A stretch of DNA of 6,952 bases from Nitriliruptoraceae bacterium (GCA_007120565.1 SKNK01000032.1:1-6952), one strand, 5' to 3'. Shown: positions 1-5,220, counted from the first letter of the stretch. Numbers and translations: made by a program. Notes: generated by a model not told the origin, from the sequence alone.

Positions 1-20
1 GCTGTTCGCGCTGTTCGCGT

Positions 21-722
21 TCAGCCGACCCCGAGCAGCGCGGGCAGTTCGCGGATGTCGGCGATGCGGTGGGTCGGTGGCGTGAGGTCGCCGTCGGGTT
101 CGGGGACCTCTGGACCCGCGAGCCAGACCGTGGACATGCCGAGTTGGGCCGCGCCCCCGATGTCGGCGGCCAGGTTGTCCCCGACCATCGTGACCCGTTC
201 CCGGGGCGGATCACCGAGCCCCTGCAGAGCGGCCTCGAAGATGGCGGGGTGCGGCTTGGCGAACCCCACCTCGTCGGAGATCACTGCCACCTCGGTGTAG
301 TTGGCAAGGGGGGACCCGGCGAGGCGCGGGCGTTGCACGTCGGCCAGGCCGTTGGTGATGTAGGCGATCGGGTGGCGTGCCGCGACCGCGGCGACGACCT
401 CCTCCGCGCCGTCGAGCAGTTGACTTCCTGCCGCGAGGTGGTCGAGGTAGCGCTCGGAGAGGGCCGGGATGTCGACGTCAACGACGCCCTGTTCGGCCAG
501 GACCTCCTCCCAGCGCTCGAGGCGCAGCCGCGCGGCGGTGGTCTCACCACGTTCCAACGCCTGCCAGTGCCGAGCGTTGATCCGCGCGTAGGCGGAGAAC
601 AGTTCGTCACGGGGCTGCAGACCTGCGTCGCGCAGGGTCTGCGCGACCGCGTCCTCCGCGGCAGCGTCGTAGTCGAACAACGTGCCATCGAGGTCGAACA
701 GCACCCAGCGCTCTACGTCCAC
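21..722 (-). CDS. HAD-family hydrolase, YjjG-like (noncanonical pyrimidine) nucleotidase
   Basis: Protein of 233 aa, a typical length for subfamily IA haloacid dehalogenase phosphatases. All four HAD motifs are visible: I, FDLDGTLFDYD with nucleophile D10 and acid/base D12; II, YITNGL at 121-126 (T123); III, K156 in the segment EVGFAKPHPAIF; IV, MVGDNLAADIGG at 179-190 (D182, D187). The helical cap lies between motifs I and II. The stretch around VISDEVGFAKP matches my recollection of E. coli YjjG (VISEEVGVAKP), a cytosolic 5'-nucleotidase that removes phosphate from (modified) pyrimidine nucleotides; that specificity is inferred. The GTG at 722 is chosen because the DLDGT motif then falls at residue 10 and AGGAGG lies 4 nt upstream. 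The frame stays open for 231 more codons upstream, but that part runs antisense through the ferredoxin gene and the repeat array. It is transcribed away from the ferredoxin gene and shares a dyad-containing promoter region with it. Confidence 0.9.
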   Translation of the reverse strand: MDVERWVLFDLDGTLFDYDAAAEDAVAQTLRDAGLQPRDELFSAYARINARHWQALERGETTAARLRLERWEEVLAEQGVVDVDIPALSERYLDHLAAGSQLLDGAEEVVAAVAARHPIAYITNGLADVQRPRLAGSPLANYTEVAVISDEVGFAKPHPAIFEAALQGLGDPPRERVTMVGDNLAADIGGAAQLGMSTVWLAGPEVPEPDGDLTPPTHRIADIRELPALLGVG

Positions 723-769
723 GGACCCTCCTCGGCTGCGGTCGTCAGGGCGGTGGCCGGTCCCCACCC

Positions 770-805
770 TCGCGGTCGTGAGGCTACGGTCTGAGGCGAC
801 CGCGA
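770..805. promoter_or_regulatory. Divergent promoter region with 9-bp inverted repeat
   Basis: TCGCGGTCG (770-778) and CGACCGCGA (797-805) form a perfect 9-bp inverted repeat with an 18-bp spacer. The spacer holds a plus-strand TACGGT (785-790) and a minus-strand TAGCCT (786-781); both fit the actinobacterial TAnnnT -10 pattern and face the ferredoxin and HAD genes respectively. TGAGG is also repeated directly at 779-783 and 792-796, just inside the arms. No -35 box is convincing in either direction. The placement suggests an operator controlling both genes, but no regulator is identified and the -10 boxes rest on short matches. Confidence 0.4.
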
Positions 806-818
806 TGAGAACCCGACC

Positions 819-824
819 GGGAGG
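819..824 (+). promoter_or_regulatory. Ribosome binding site deciding the ferredoxin start
   Basis: GGGAGG ends 7 nt before the GTG at 832. The later ATG at 847 has no comparable purine tract, and the frame upstream (from 682) overlaps the start of the HAD gene. This favours the GTG. Confidence 0.6.
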
Positions 825-831
825 CTCCTCG

Positions 832-1218
832 GTGGCACGTGTCGGAATGCCCCGCAAGTTCGTGTTCGTGTGCTTGAACGAGCGTCCTGAGGAACACCCC
901 CGCCCCTCCTGCACCCGTCGAGGGAGCGGCAGCCTGTTCGAGGCGCTCCGCGAGGAGACGGGACGCCAAGGGTTGGTCGACATCAAGGTCGTCGCGTCGG
1001 GGTGCCTCGAACCGTGCATGGTGGGCCCCTCGCTGTACGTCGCACCCGACGACATCTGGTACGGCGGGGTGACCATCCAGGACGTCCCCCAGATCGTCGA
1101 ACAACACCTGGCCAACGACGTACCGGTCGAGTTCCTGCGGATCGGCCGCGAGGAGTTCGAACTGTCGCCGTTGGCTGGCCGCAGCGATCTCCCTCCGGGG
1201 GAGATCCCGCCGGCGTAG
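832..1218 (+). CDS. (2Fe-2S) ferredoxin, thioredoxin-like fold
   Basis: Protein of 128 aa from GTG 832 (123 aa if ATG 847 is used). Four cysteines, C14, C27, C58 and C62, give CX12C-X30-CX3C, the cluster-ligand arrangement of thioredoxin-like 2Fe-2S ferredoxins related to the NuoE/HoxE cluster domain. The family signature is readable: FVFVCLN near the N-terminus, the second Cys in RPSCTRRG, GCLEPCMVGP around the second pair, then a WYGGVT strand and a helix resembling DVPQIVEQHL. It is expected to be a soluble cytoplasmic electron carrier; the redox partner is unknown and none is encoded nearby. The tail after about residue 105 (REEFELSPLAGRSDL and onward) is acidic to neutral and probably flexible. 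The stop codon TAG sits in the loop of a GC-rich hairpin. The gene is divergent from the HAD gene and is followed by a 309-bp gene-free stretch. Confidence 0.85.
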   Translation: MARVGMPRKFVFVCLNERPEEHPRPSCTRRGSGSLFEALREETGRQGLVDIKVVASGCLEPCMVGPSLYVAPDDIWYGGVTIQDVPQIVEQHLANDVPVEFLRIGREEFELSPLAGRSDLPPGEIPPA

Positions 1219-1229
1219 CCGGCCCCCGG
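1195..1229 (+). terminator. GC-rich hairpin spanning the ferredoxin stop codon
   Basis: GCCGGC (1209-1214) and GCCGGC (1218-1223) pair around the loop GTA, which holds the first base positions of the stop TAG (1216-1218). An outer stem CCGGGG (1195-1200) with CCCCGG (1224-1229) can stack on it, leaving a one-sided bulge. There is no T-tract, which is common for high-GC terminators, so its strength is uncertain. Confidence 0.4.
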
Positions 1230-1233
1230 CGCC

Positions 1234-1378
1234 CCCGGCAGCGTTGGCGGTCCACACCCACTCCCGGCGGCGTTGGCGACCCACGCCCGCTCCCGGCGAT
1301 GTTGGCGGTCCACCCCCGTTCCCGGCGATGTTGGCGGTCCACCCCCGTTCCCGGCAGTGTTGACGACCCACGCCCCCT
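1234..1378. repeat. Five tandem copies of a 29-bp repeat
   Basis: Unit boundaries are 1234-1262, 1263-1291, 1292-1320, 1321-1349 and 1350-1378. Every unit starts CCCGGC and continues with a TTGGCG- or TTGACG-like core and a GGTCCAC- or GACCCAC-like segment. Units 3 and 4 are identical over all 29 bp; units 1, 2 and 5 differ at a few positions, with 2 and 5 sharing GACCCACG where the others have GGTCCAC. There are no spacers, so it is a minisatellite-like direct array and not a CRISPR. It fills most of the ferredoxin-HPPD intergenic stretch. Because 29 is not a multiple of 3 and no unit carries a minus-strand stop, all three minus-strand frames are open through the array; I regard these as non-coding. 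Function unknown. Confidence 0.9.
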
Positions 1379-1392
1379 GTCCCAACGTCCCT

Positions 1393-1453
1393 GACGGGCC
1401 ACGACCGGGGCTCATCGACCGGGGCTGTGGCTAGCCCGCACCGGACGGGCCAC
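1393..1453. repeat. Short direct repeats between the 29-bp array and the HPPD promoter
   Basis: GACGGGCCAC occurs at 1393-1402 and again at 1444-1453. Between these copies, CGACCGGGGCT occurs at 1402-1412 and 1416-1426, a 14-bp period. A small hairpin GGGCT (1422-1426) / AGCCC (1433-1437) with a 6-nt loop lies at the end. Together with the array, the whole gene-free stretch 1219-1454 is repeat-rich; nothing coding was seen in it. Confidence 0.6.
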
Positions 1454-1454
1454 G

Positions 1455-1460
1455 TAAGAT
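1455..1460 (+). promoter_or_regulatory. Probable -10 box of the HPPD gene
   Basis: TAAGAT matches the TAnnnT -10 consensus and is the best such site in front of the HPPD gene. No recognisable -35 box lies 16-18 bp upstream. It would give a leader of about 60 nt. An in-frame ATG (1459-1461) overlaps this box and is therefore unlikely to be the translation start. Confidence 0.4.
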
Positions 1461-1527
1461 GTGCGGTCAGCGCGCATCCTGGGGATGCGACCTACGTCAC
1501 CGCCGTCGTTCCGGGAGGTTGTCCATC

Positions 1528-2634
1528 GTGGTAGCGCCCGCGACCGATCGCGATCTGTTGCTGCATGGCTACGACGCGATCGAGTTCTGGGTCGGCAACG
1601 CCAAGCAGGCGGCGCACTACTACCGGACCGGGTTCGGCTTCCGTCTCATCGGCTACGCCGGCCCGGAGACCGGCGTCCGCGACCGGGCCTCGTACGTGCT
1701 CGAACAGGGCCAGATCCGCTTCGTGCTGACCAGCGGACTCACGCCTGACCATGAGATCGTCCGCCACCATGCTCTCCGCGGCGACGCCGTGCGCAACGTC
1801 GCGTTCCAGGTCTCCGATGCGGAGCGGGCCTACGCCCTGGCCCTCGATCGCGGCGCTGCCCCCTGGGAAGCGCCAACGCTCCACGAGGACGAACACGGCC
1901 AGGTCCGGATCGCCTCGATCGCCGCGTTCGGGGACACGATCCACTCCTTCGTCGAGCGCGACGCCTACGCCGGCCCCTACCGGCCAGGGTTCGTGTCGGT
2001 CGCCGACGACCCCATCAGCGACCCTGCGGGGCTGCAGGCGATCGATCACGTGGTCGCCAACGTCGAGGAGGGGCGGATGGAGGAGTGGGCGGCGTTCTAC
2101 GAGCGGATCCTCGCCTTCGAACCCCTCCGCCACTTCGACGACGAGGACATCTCCACCGAGTACACCGCCCTGATGTCGAAGGTGCTCAGCGACGGCGCCG
2201 GCCGCATCAAGATCCCGATCAACGAGCCGGCGCAGGGGCGCAAGCGGTCGCAGATCGCCGAGTACCTCGACGCCAACAGCGGTCCCGGGATCCAGCACCT
2301 GGCGCTCGCAACCGACGACATCGTCGCCACGGTCTCGCGCCTGCGTTCCCGCGGGATCAGCTTCCTCGAGGTCCCGGCCGAGTACTACGACGACGCCGAG
2401 GAGCGGGTCGGCCACGTGCACGAGTCCTGGGCGGATCTCGCCGAACTCGGCATCCTGGTCGACCGAGACGAAGAGGGCTACCTGCTGCAGATCTTCACCG
2501 AACCGGTCCAGGATCGCCCGACCGTGTTCTACGAGATCATCCAACGCCGCGGCGCGACCGGGTTCGGTGTCGGCAACTTCCGCGCCCTGTTCGAGGCCAT
2601 CGAGCGCGCTCAGGCACGTCGAGGCAACCTGTAG
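1528..2634 (+). CDS. hppD: 4-hydroxyphenylpyruvate dioxygenase
   Basis: Protein of 368 aa, a normal length for bacterial HPPD. The enzyme converts 4-hydroxyphenylpyruvate, O2 and Fe(II) to homogentisate and CO2 in tyrosine catabolism; it is cytosolic. Two vicinal-oxygen-chelate halves are visible: an N-terminal one from GYDAIEFWVGN (residues 14-24), and the catalytic C-terminal one from AIDHVVANV. The iron ligands are H174 (IDHVVANV), H257 (IQHLALATDDI) and E336 (VFYEIIQRRG). Their spacing of 83 and 79 residues equals that I recall for the Streptomyces enzyme. The C-terminal GFGVGNFRALFEAIE is the conserved gating helix region. GTG 1528 is chosen because GGGAGG (1513-1518) lies 9 nt upstream; the frame is open from ATG 1459, but that extension is Arg-rich and unlike HPPD. 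No homogentisate dioxygenase or other tyrosine-pathway gene is in the window. Confidence 0.96.
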   Translation: MVAPATDRDLLLHGYDAIEFWVGNAKQAAHYYRTGFGFRLIGYAGPETGVRDRASYVLEQGQIRFVLTSGLTPDHEIVRHHALRGDAVRNVAFQVSDAERAYALALDRGAAPWEAPTLHEDEHGQVRIASIAAFGDTIHSFVERDAYAGPYRPGFVSVADDPISDPAGLQAIDHVVANVEEGRMEEWAAFYERILAFEPLRHFDDEDISTEYTALMSKVLSDGAGRIKIPINEPAQGRKRSQIAEYLDANSGPGIQHLALATDDIVATVSRLRSRGISFLEVPAEYYDDAEERVGHVHESWADLAELGILVDRDEEGYLLQIFTEPVQDRPTVFYEIIQRRGATGFGVGNFRALFEAIERAQARRGNL

Positions 2635-2638
2635 CCAC

Positions 2639-2644
2639 TAGCCT
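2639..2644 (+). promoter_or_regulatory. Possible -10 box of the deaminase gene
   Basis: TAGCCT fits TAnnnT and lies 5 bp after the HPPD stop, 21 bp before the deaminase start. The gap between the two genes is only 31 bp, so co-transcription with HPPD is equally possible. Confidence 0.25.
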
Positions 2645-2665
2645 CCCCGCTGGCGGAGGTGCAGC

Positions 2666-3154
2666 GTGACACGGGTGTCTTGGGACGAGTACTTCCTGGA
2701 ACTGGCGCGGACGACGTCCACACGAGCGACCTGTTCCCGCCGCAAGCACGGCGCGGTGATCGTCCATCAGCGACGCATCGTGGCGACCGGCTACAACGGC
2801 GGTCCGTCGGGCTACCCCCACTGCGAGGACGGTGGCTGTCCGCGCGCGCTATCCGAAGCCAAGCAGGGCTACGACTACGAGCACTGCATCGCGATCCACG
2901 CTGAGGCCAACGCGCTGCTCTTCTCCTCCCCCGAGGAACGCGAGGGATCCTCGCTGTACTGCACGGGGGCACCCTGCTTCGGCTGCGCCAAGCTGATCGC
3001 CAACTCGGGTGTCTCCGAGGTGGTCGCCGCCGGCAACCGTTACGAAGGATGGGAGCAGGTCCGCGAGTTCCTGCTGCGAGCTGGCGTGCGGGTCCGGGTC
3101 CTCGATGGCCTCGACGGTATGCCGGCACTCGACCTGGGCGGGGCCGCGCCCTGA
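2666..3154 (+). CDS. dCMP deaminase (cytidine/deoxycytidylate deaminase, ComEB type)
   Basis: Protein of 162 aa with the cytidine deaminase zinc site: HAE at 78-80 (H78 ligand, E80 proton shuttle) and PCFGC at 103-107 (C104 and C107 ligands). The N-terminal SWDEYFLELARTTSTRATC and the loop GYNGGPSG (42-49) are characteristic of dCMP deaminases and ComE operon protein 2, not of tRNA adenosine or guanine deaminases. The predicted reaction is dCMP to dUMP, feeding thymidylate synthesis, in the cytoplasm. Extra cysteines C53, C58 and C74 lie in the insertion where phage and eukaryotic dCMP deaminases carry a second structural zinc; I infer but cannot prove such a site. GTG 2666 is supported by GGAGG (2655-2659) 6 nt upstream. 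The last 15 or so residues are outside the conserved fold. Confidence 0.9.
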   Translation: MTRVSWDEYFLELARTTSTRATCSRRKHGAVIVHQRRIVATGYNGGPSGYPHCEDGGCPRALSEAKQGYDYEHCIAIHAEANALLFSSPEEREGSSLYCTGAPCFGCAKLIANSGVSEVVAAGNRYEGWEQVREFLLRAGVRVRVLDGLDGMPALDLGGAAP

Positions 3155-3260
3155 CCGAGCGAGGCTGAGCGGGGCGCCCCCTGACCTGGGCTAGGCCATC
3201 GAGGTGAGCCGGGCCGGGCCTCGACCTGAGGCGGGCTGGGCCAGCCCATCGTTCGGGCCC
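3155..3260. other. GC-rich gene-free stretch with small dyads after the deaminase gene
   Basis: No plausible gene here. It holds the 10-bp palindrome GGGGCGCCCC, a nearly perfect dyad GGGCTGG (3233-3239) / CCAGCCC (3241-3247), and imperfect repetition of CTGACC and TCGACCTG words, some shared with the end of the deaminase gene. It may contribute to termination of the HPPD-deaminase transcript. Confidence 0.35.
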
Positions 3261-3261
3261 A

Positions 3262-3567
3262 CAACGAAGCGTCCCCCCGGTGGGAGAACCGGGGGGACGT
3301 CGAGCGCTCGGGGCCGGATCTGTTCGGATGCCTCTTGGGAGGGAGGGCATCCAGGCGGTGGGAGAGCCGCCTTGTGGAGCGGGAGAGATGATCCGGGCGG
3401 GTCCCGAGCGAGCGCGAGACCACTATGGGAGAGGGAGCGTGGTCTCGCGCTGATCTTCGGTTGTCAGGTCCCTCGCAGGTGCCGGGTGGGAGGGCCCGGG
3501 ATCTGCGTTCTGGGACGTCTGGCCGGTTGGAGTGTTTGCTCTTGCGAGCGGTCCGGTTGGCCTGACA
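3262..3567 (-). ncRNA. Candidate multi-hairpin small RNA (strand uncertain)
   Basis: No coding gene fits here, yet the stretch is packed with hairpins (plus coordinates): 3270-3281/3288-3299, 12 bp perfect; 3326-3332/3346-3352, 7 bp; 3353-3359/3366-3372, 7 bp; 3411-3423/3439-3451, 13 bp perfect; 3482-3487/3494-3499, 6 bp, extended by CGCAG (3474-3478) with CTGCG (3503-3507). A longer-range 7-bp pairing TGTCAGG (3462-3468) / CCTGACA (3561-3567) closes the right end. Plus-strand GGGAG occurs eight times (3282-3492), seven of them in loops; on the minus strand the loops read CUCCC. The minus orientation is chosen because a promoter (3602-3574) and a terminator-like hairpin (3299-3270) frame it, and GCUC-GCAA-GAGC near 3540 would form a GNRA tetraloop. 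Terminal G-U pairs in three hairpins favour the plus strand instead. I do not recognise a known RNA family. Confidence 0.45.
3270..3299. terminator. Strong GC hairpin, probable terminator
   Basis: CGTCCCCCCGGT (3270-3281) pairs perfectly over 12 bp with ACCGGGGGGACG (3288-3299) around the 6-nt loop GGGAGA. Read on the minus strand, it is followed by CTTCGTTGTG, five T in ten, which resembles an intrinsic terminator for leftward transcription. Read on the plus strand, no T-tract follows, but it could still end the HPPD-deaminase transcript. Confidence 0.6.
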
Positions 3568-3572
3568 GGTGC

Positions 3573-3645
3573 TACGATACCATGCCACATCGAGCGGTCC
3601 AACCCCACAACACCGACTTATTGGACTGGTATTGGAAGAGCCAAT
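3573..3645 (+). promoter_or_regulatory. Promoter and operator candidate of the MocR gene
   Basis: TACGAT (3573-3578) fits TAnnnT and overlaps the leftward -10 TATCGT, so one near-symmetric box could fire both ways. The following stretch is AT-richer than its surroundings. It holds a perfect inverted repeat ATTGG-AAGAG-CCAAT (3631-3645), a direct repeat TATTGGA at 3619-3625 and 3630-3636 (11 bp apart, about one helical turn), and ATACCA (3577-3582) with its inverse TGGTAT (3627-3632). MocR regulators commonly bind repeats near their own promoter; GabR recognises ATACCA repeats, so the ATACCA pair is suggestive, although here it is inverted instead of direct. Confidence 0.35.
3574..3602 (-). 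promoter_or_regulatory. Leftward promoter of the candidate RNA
   Basis: On the minus strand, TTGGAC (3602-3597) is followed after 17 bp by TATCGT (3579-3574), with TGG directly before the -10 (extended -10). Predicted start of transcription is near 3567, so transcription would run left into the hairpin stretch and away from the MocR gene. Confidence 0.45.
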
Positions 3646-5134
3646 CCGCGAAAGTGGTCCGCATCTGGCCACGCTGCTGGGGACGGCGACCCAAGGTGAC
3701 GGCCCGCTCTACCGCTGTCTCTCCGACGCGCTCAAGCGCGCGATCGACCGCGGCGAGATCCCCCTGGGCACGGTGCTGCCTCCAGAGCGCACCCTGGCGC
3801 GCTCGCTGTCGGTGAGCCGTGCGACCGTGGTCTCCGCCTACGACCGCCTGAAGTCCGAGGGCTGGTTGCAGAGCCGTCAGGGCTCTGGCACGTGGGTCCG
3901 GCGCCCGGACGGCGAGGACCGGACGGGCGAGATCGACGCCGTCGCGACCGGCCGGCTGTTCCTCTCCGAGGACGGACACGACCAGCGCAGCGGCCCCGGC
4001 GAGCCGGCGCTGCCCGACGAGCAGATGATCGACCTGTCGGTCGCCGCTCTCGCGGGCTCCCCCACGGTCAACGCCACCCTGGCGTCGCTGACCATCGAGG
4101 AGGTCAGCCGGCTGACCGAACACCACGGCTACGTGCCGCACGGCCTGCGTCAGCTGCGCGAGGTGATCGCGCAGCGGCTCGCTCCGAGCCTGCCGACCCC
4201 GATCGACCAGATCCTGATCACCACCGGCGCACATCAGGCCATCTCGTTGGTCGCGCGGCAAGCCCTCTCCCCCGGCGACACGGTGCTGGTGGAGAGCCCG
4301 ACCTTCCCCGGGGCGCTGGACATCTTCCGTCGGTTCGCTGCGCGGATGGTGCCGCTGCCCGTCGATCACGACGGGGCACGGACCGATGTCCTCGAGGACC
4401 TGATCACCCGCACCCAGCCGACGCTGATCTACCTCTCCCCGCACTTCCACAACCCGACCGGGTCGGTGATGCCGGAGGAGCGGCGACGCGAGGTAGCGCG
4501 GATCGCGCAGCAGACCGGCATCGTCGTCATCGAGGACCTCGCGCAGGCCGACCTCGCCCTCGATGACCAGGTGCTACCTCCCCCCATCGCCAGCTTCGCG
4601 CCCGAAGCACCGATCCACACGATCGGGTCCACCGCCAAGCTGTTCTGGGCCGGCTTGCGCATCGGCTGGCTGCGCTCACCGGAGAGCTGGTCCGCTCGGA
4701 TGCTGGCGACCAAGACGGTCGCGGACCTGGGATCGCCCCTGGTGTCGCAGTACCTCGCGGTGCGCTTGCTCGAACAGTCGGACACGGTCCAGCGCGAGCG
4801 GCGGGAACAGCTCATCCCGCAGCGCGACCTGGTGTGCCGACTCCTCGACACGCACCTGCCGGACTGGAGCTACCTCAAACCCCGTGGGGGACTCTCCCTG
4901 TGGGTCACGATCCCTGAGGGCAACGCCGACGAGTTCGCTGAAGTGGCGGCCCGCTACGGGGTCGCGGTCGTCCCGGGCCCGTCACTGTCGGTCGACGATG
5001 GCAACCGACGTTCCCTGAGGATCGTCTACACACGTCCCTCCCCGGTCCTGGAGGAAGGCGTCCGGCGGCTGGCGGTCGCCTGGGACAACTACGCACCGAC
5101 CACCAACCGCTCGGCTGCCCGTCTGCTCGTCTGA
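3632..5134 (+). CDS. MocR-type transcriptional regulator (GntR wHTH fused to aminotransferase-like domain)
   Basis: About 500 aa from TTG 3632; the frame is open from GTG 3569 (521 aa). Residues about 25-90 form a GntR winged helix: LYRCLSDALKRAIDRGEIP, then LPPERTLARSLSVSRATVV and the wing QSRQGSGTWV. From about residue 125 it has a fold-type I PLP aminotransferase domain: HNPTG with N274, ED at 301-302 (D302 contacts the pyridine nitrogen), and STAKLFWAGLRIG with the PLP lysine K336. Such proteins are DNA-binding regulators that sense PLP or an amino-acid-type ligand. Where most MocR proteins read EDDYDSEF, this one reads EDLAQADL, so the usual Tyr is Ala304. The start is uncertain: codons 3572-3660 are AT-rich and rare-codon-rich, unlike the rest, and no good ribosome binding site is seen for either candidate. 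The target is unknown; self-regulation is likely. Confidence 0.88.
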   Translation: MEEPIRESGPHLATLLGTATQGDGPLYRCLSDALKRAIDRGEIPLGTVLPPERTLARSLSVSRATVVSAYDRLKSEGWLQSRQGSGTWVRRPDGEDRTGEIDAVATGRLFLSEDGHDQRSGPGEPALPDEQMIDLSVAALAGSPTVNATLASLTIEEVSRLTEHHGYVPHGLRQLREVIAQRLAPSLPTPIDQILITTGAHQAISLVARQALSPGDTVLVESPTFPGALDIFRRFAARMVPLPVDHDGARTDVLEDLITRTQPTLIYLSPHFHNPTGSVMPEERRREVARIAQQTGIVVIEDLAQADLALDDQVLPPPIASFAPEAPIHTIGSTAKLFWAGLRIGWLRSPESWSARMLATKTVADLGSPLVSQYLAVRLLEQSDTVQRERREQLIPQRDLVCRLLDTHLPDWSYLKPRGGLSLWVTIPEGNADEFAEVAARYGVAVVPGPSLSVDDGNRRSLRIVYTRPSPVLEEGVRRLAVAWDNYAPTTNRSAARLLV

Positions 5135-5174
5135 GGAGCTCTCCGGCGTTCCCAGCGGCGCTGTGCGCGGGAAG

Positions 5175-5180
5175 TAGGCT
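5175..5180 (+). promoter_or_regulatory. Probable -10 box of the crotonase gene
   Basis: TAGGCT fits TAnnnT and lies 40 bp before the GTG start, within the 86-bp gap after the MocR stop. No clear -35 box. AGGAG (5208-5212) is the ribosome binding site, 8 nt from the start. Confidence 0.4.
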
Positions 5181-5220
5181 GCCCGTCACCCCGCGAGCCG
5201 ACCGTCCAGGAGCGCCGAGC

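Noticed and set aside
1..18. GCTGTTCGC repeated twice at the left edge
   Set aside because: Only two copies of a 9-bp word at the window boundary; context to judge it is missing.
682..831. Longer N-terminus of the ferredoxin from ATG 682 or ATG 805
   Set aside because: ATG 682 would overlap the HAD gene start; neither start has a spacing-appropriate ribosome binding site, and the extra residues are not family-like.
1234..1378. CRISPR array
   Set aside because: The 29-bp units abut directly with no unique spacers, and no cas gene is present.
784..1402. Minus-strand protein genes containing 29-residue repeats
   Set aside because: They arise because the repeat has no stops in any minus-strand frame; no ribosome binding site or codon bias supports them, and a well-supported gene lies opposite.
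723..1415. Upstream extension of the HAD reading frame to a 464-aa protein
   Set aside because: The extra part is antisense to the ferredoxin gene and runs through the 29-bp array; it has low-complexity Gly/Pro/Arg composition and no HAD homology. The GTG at 722 has a good ribosome binding site.
3270..3568. Known riboswitch or T-box leader
   Set aside because: I could not match the conserved cores of TPP, cobalamin, SAM, ydaO or T-box elements; the repeated GGGAG loops are not a feature of these.
3040..3672. Minus-strand reading frame opposite the hairpin region
   Set aside because: Arg/Pro/Ser-rich composition, overlaps the deaminase gene end and the structured region, no ribosome binding site seen.
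3204..3815. Plus-strand reading frame through the hairpin region into the MocR gene
   Set aside because: It overlaps the MocR gene in another frame, resembles no protein and is best explained by high GC content.
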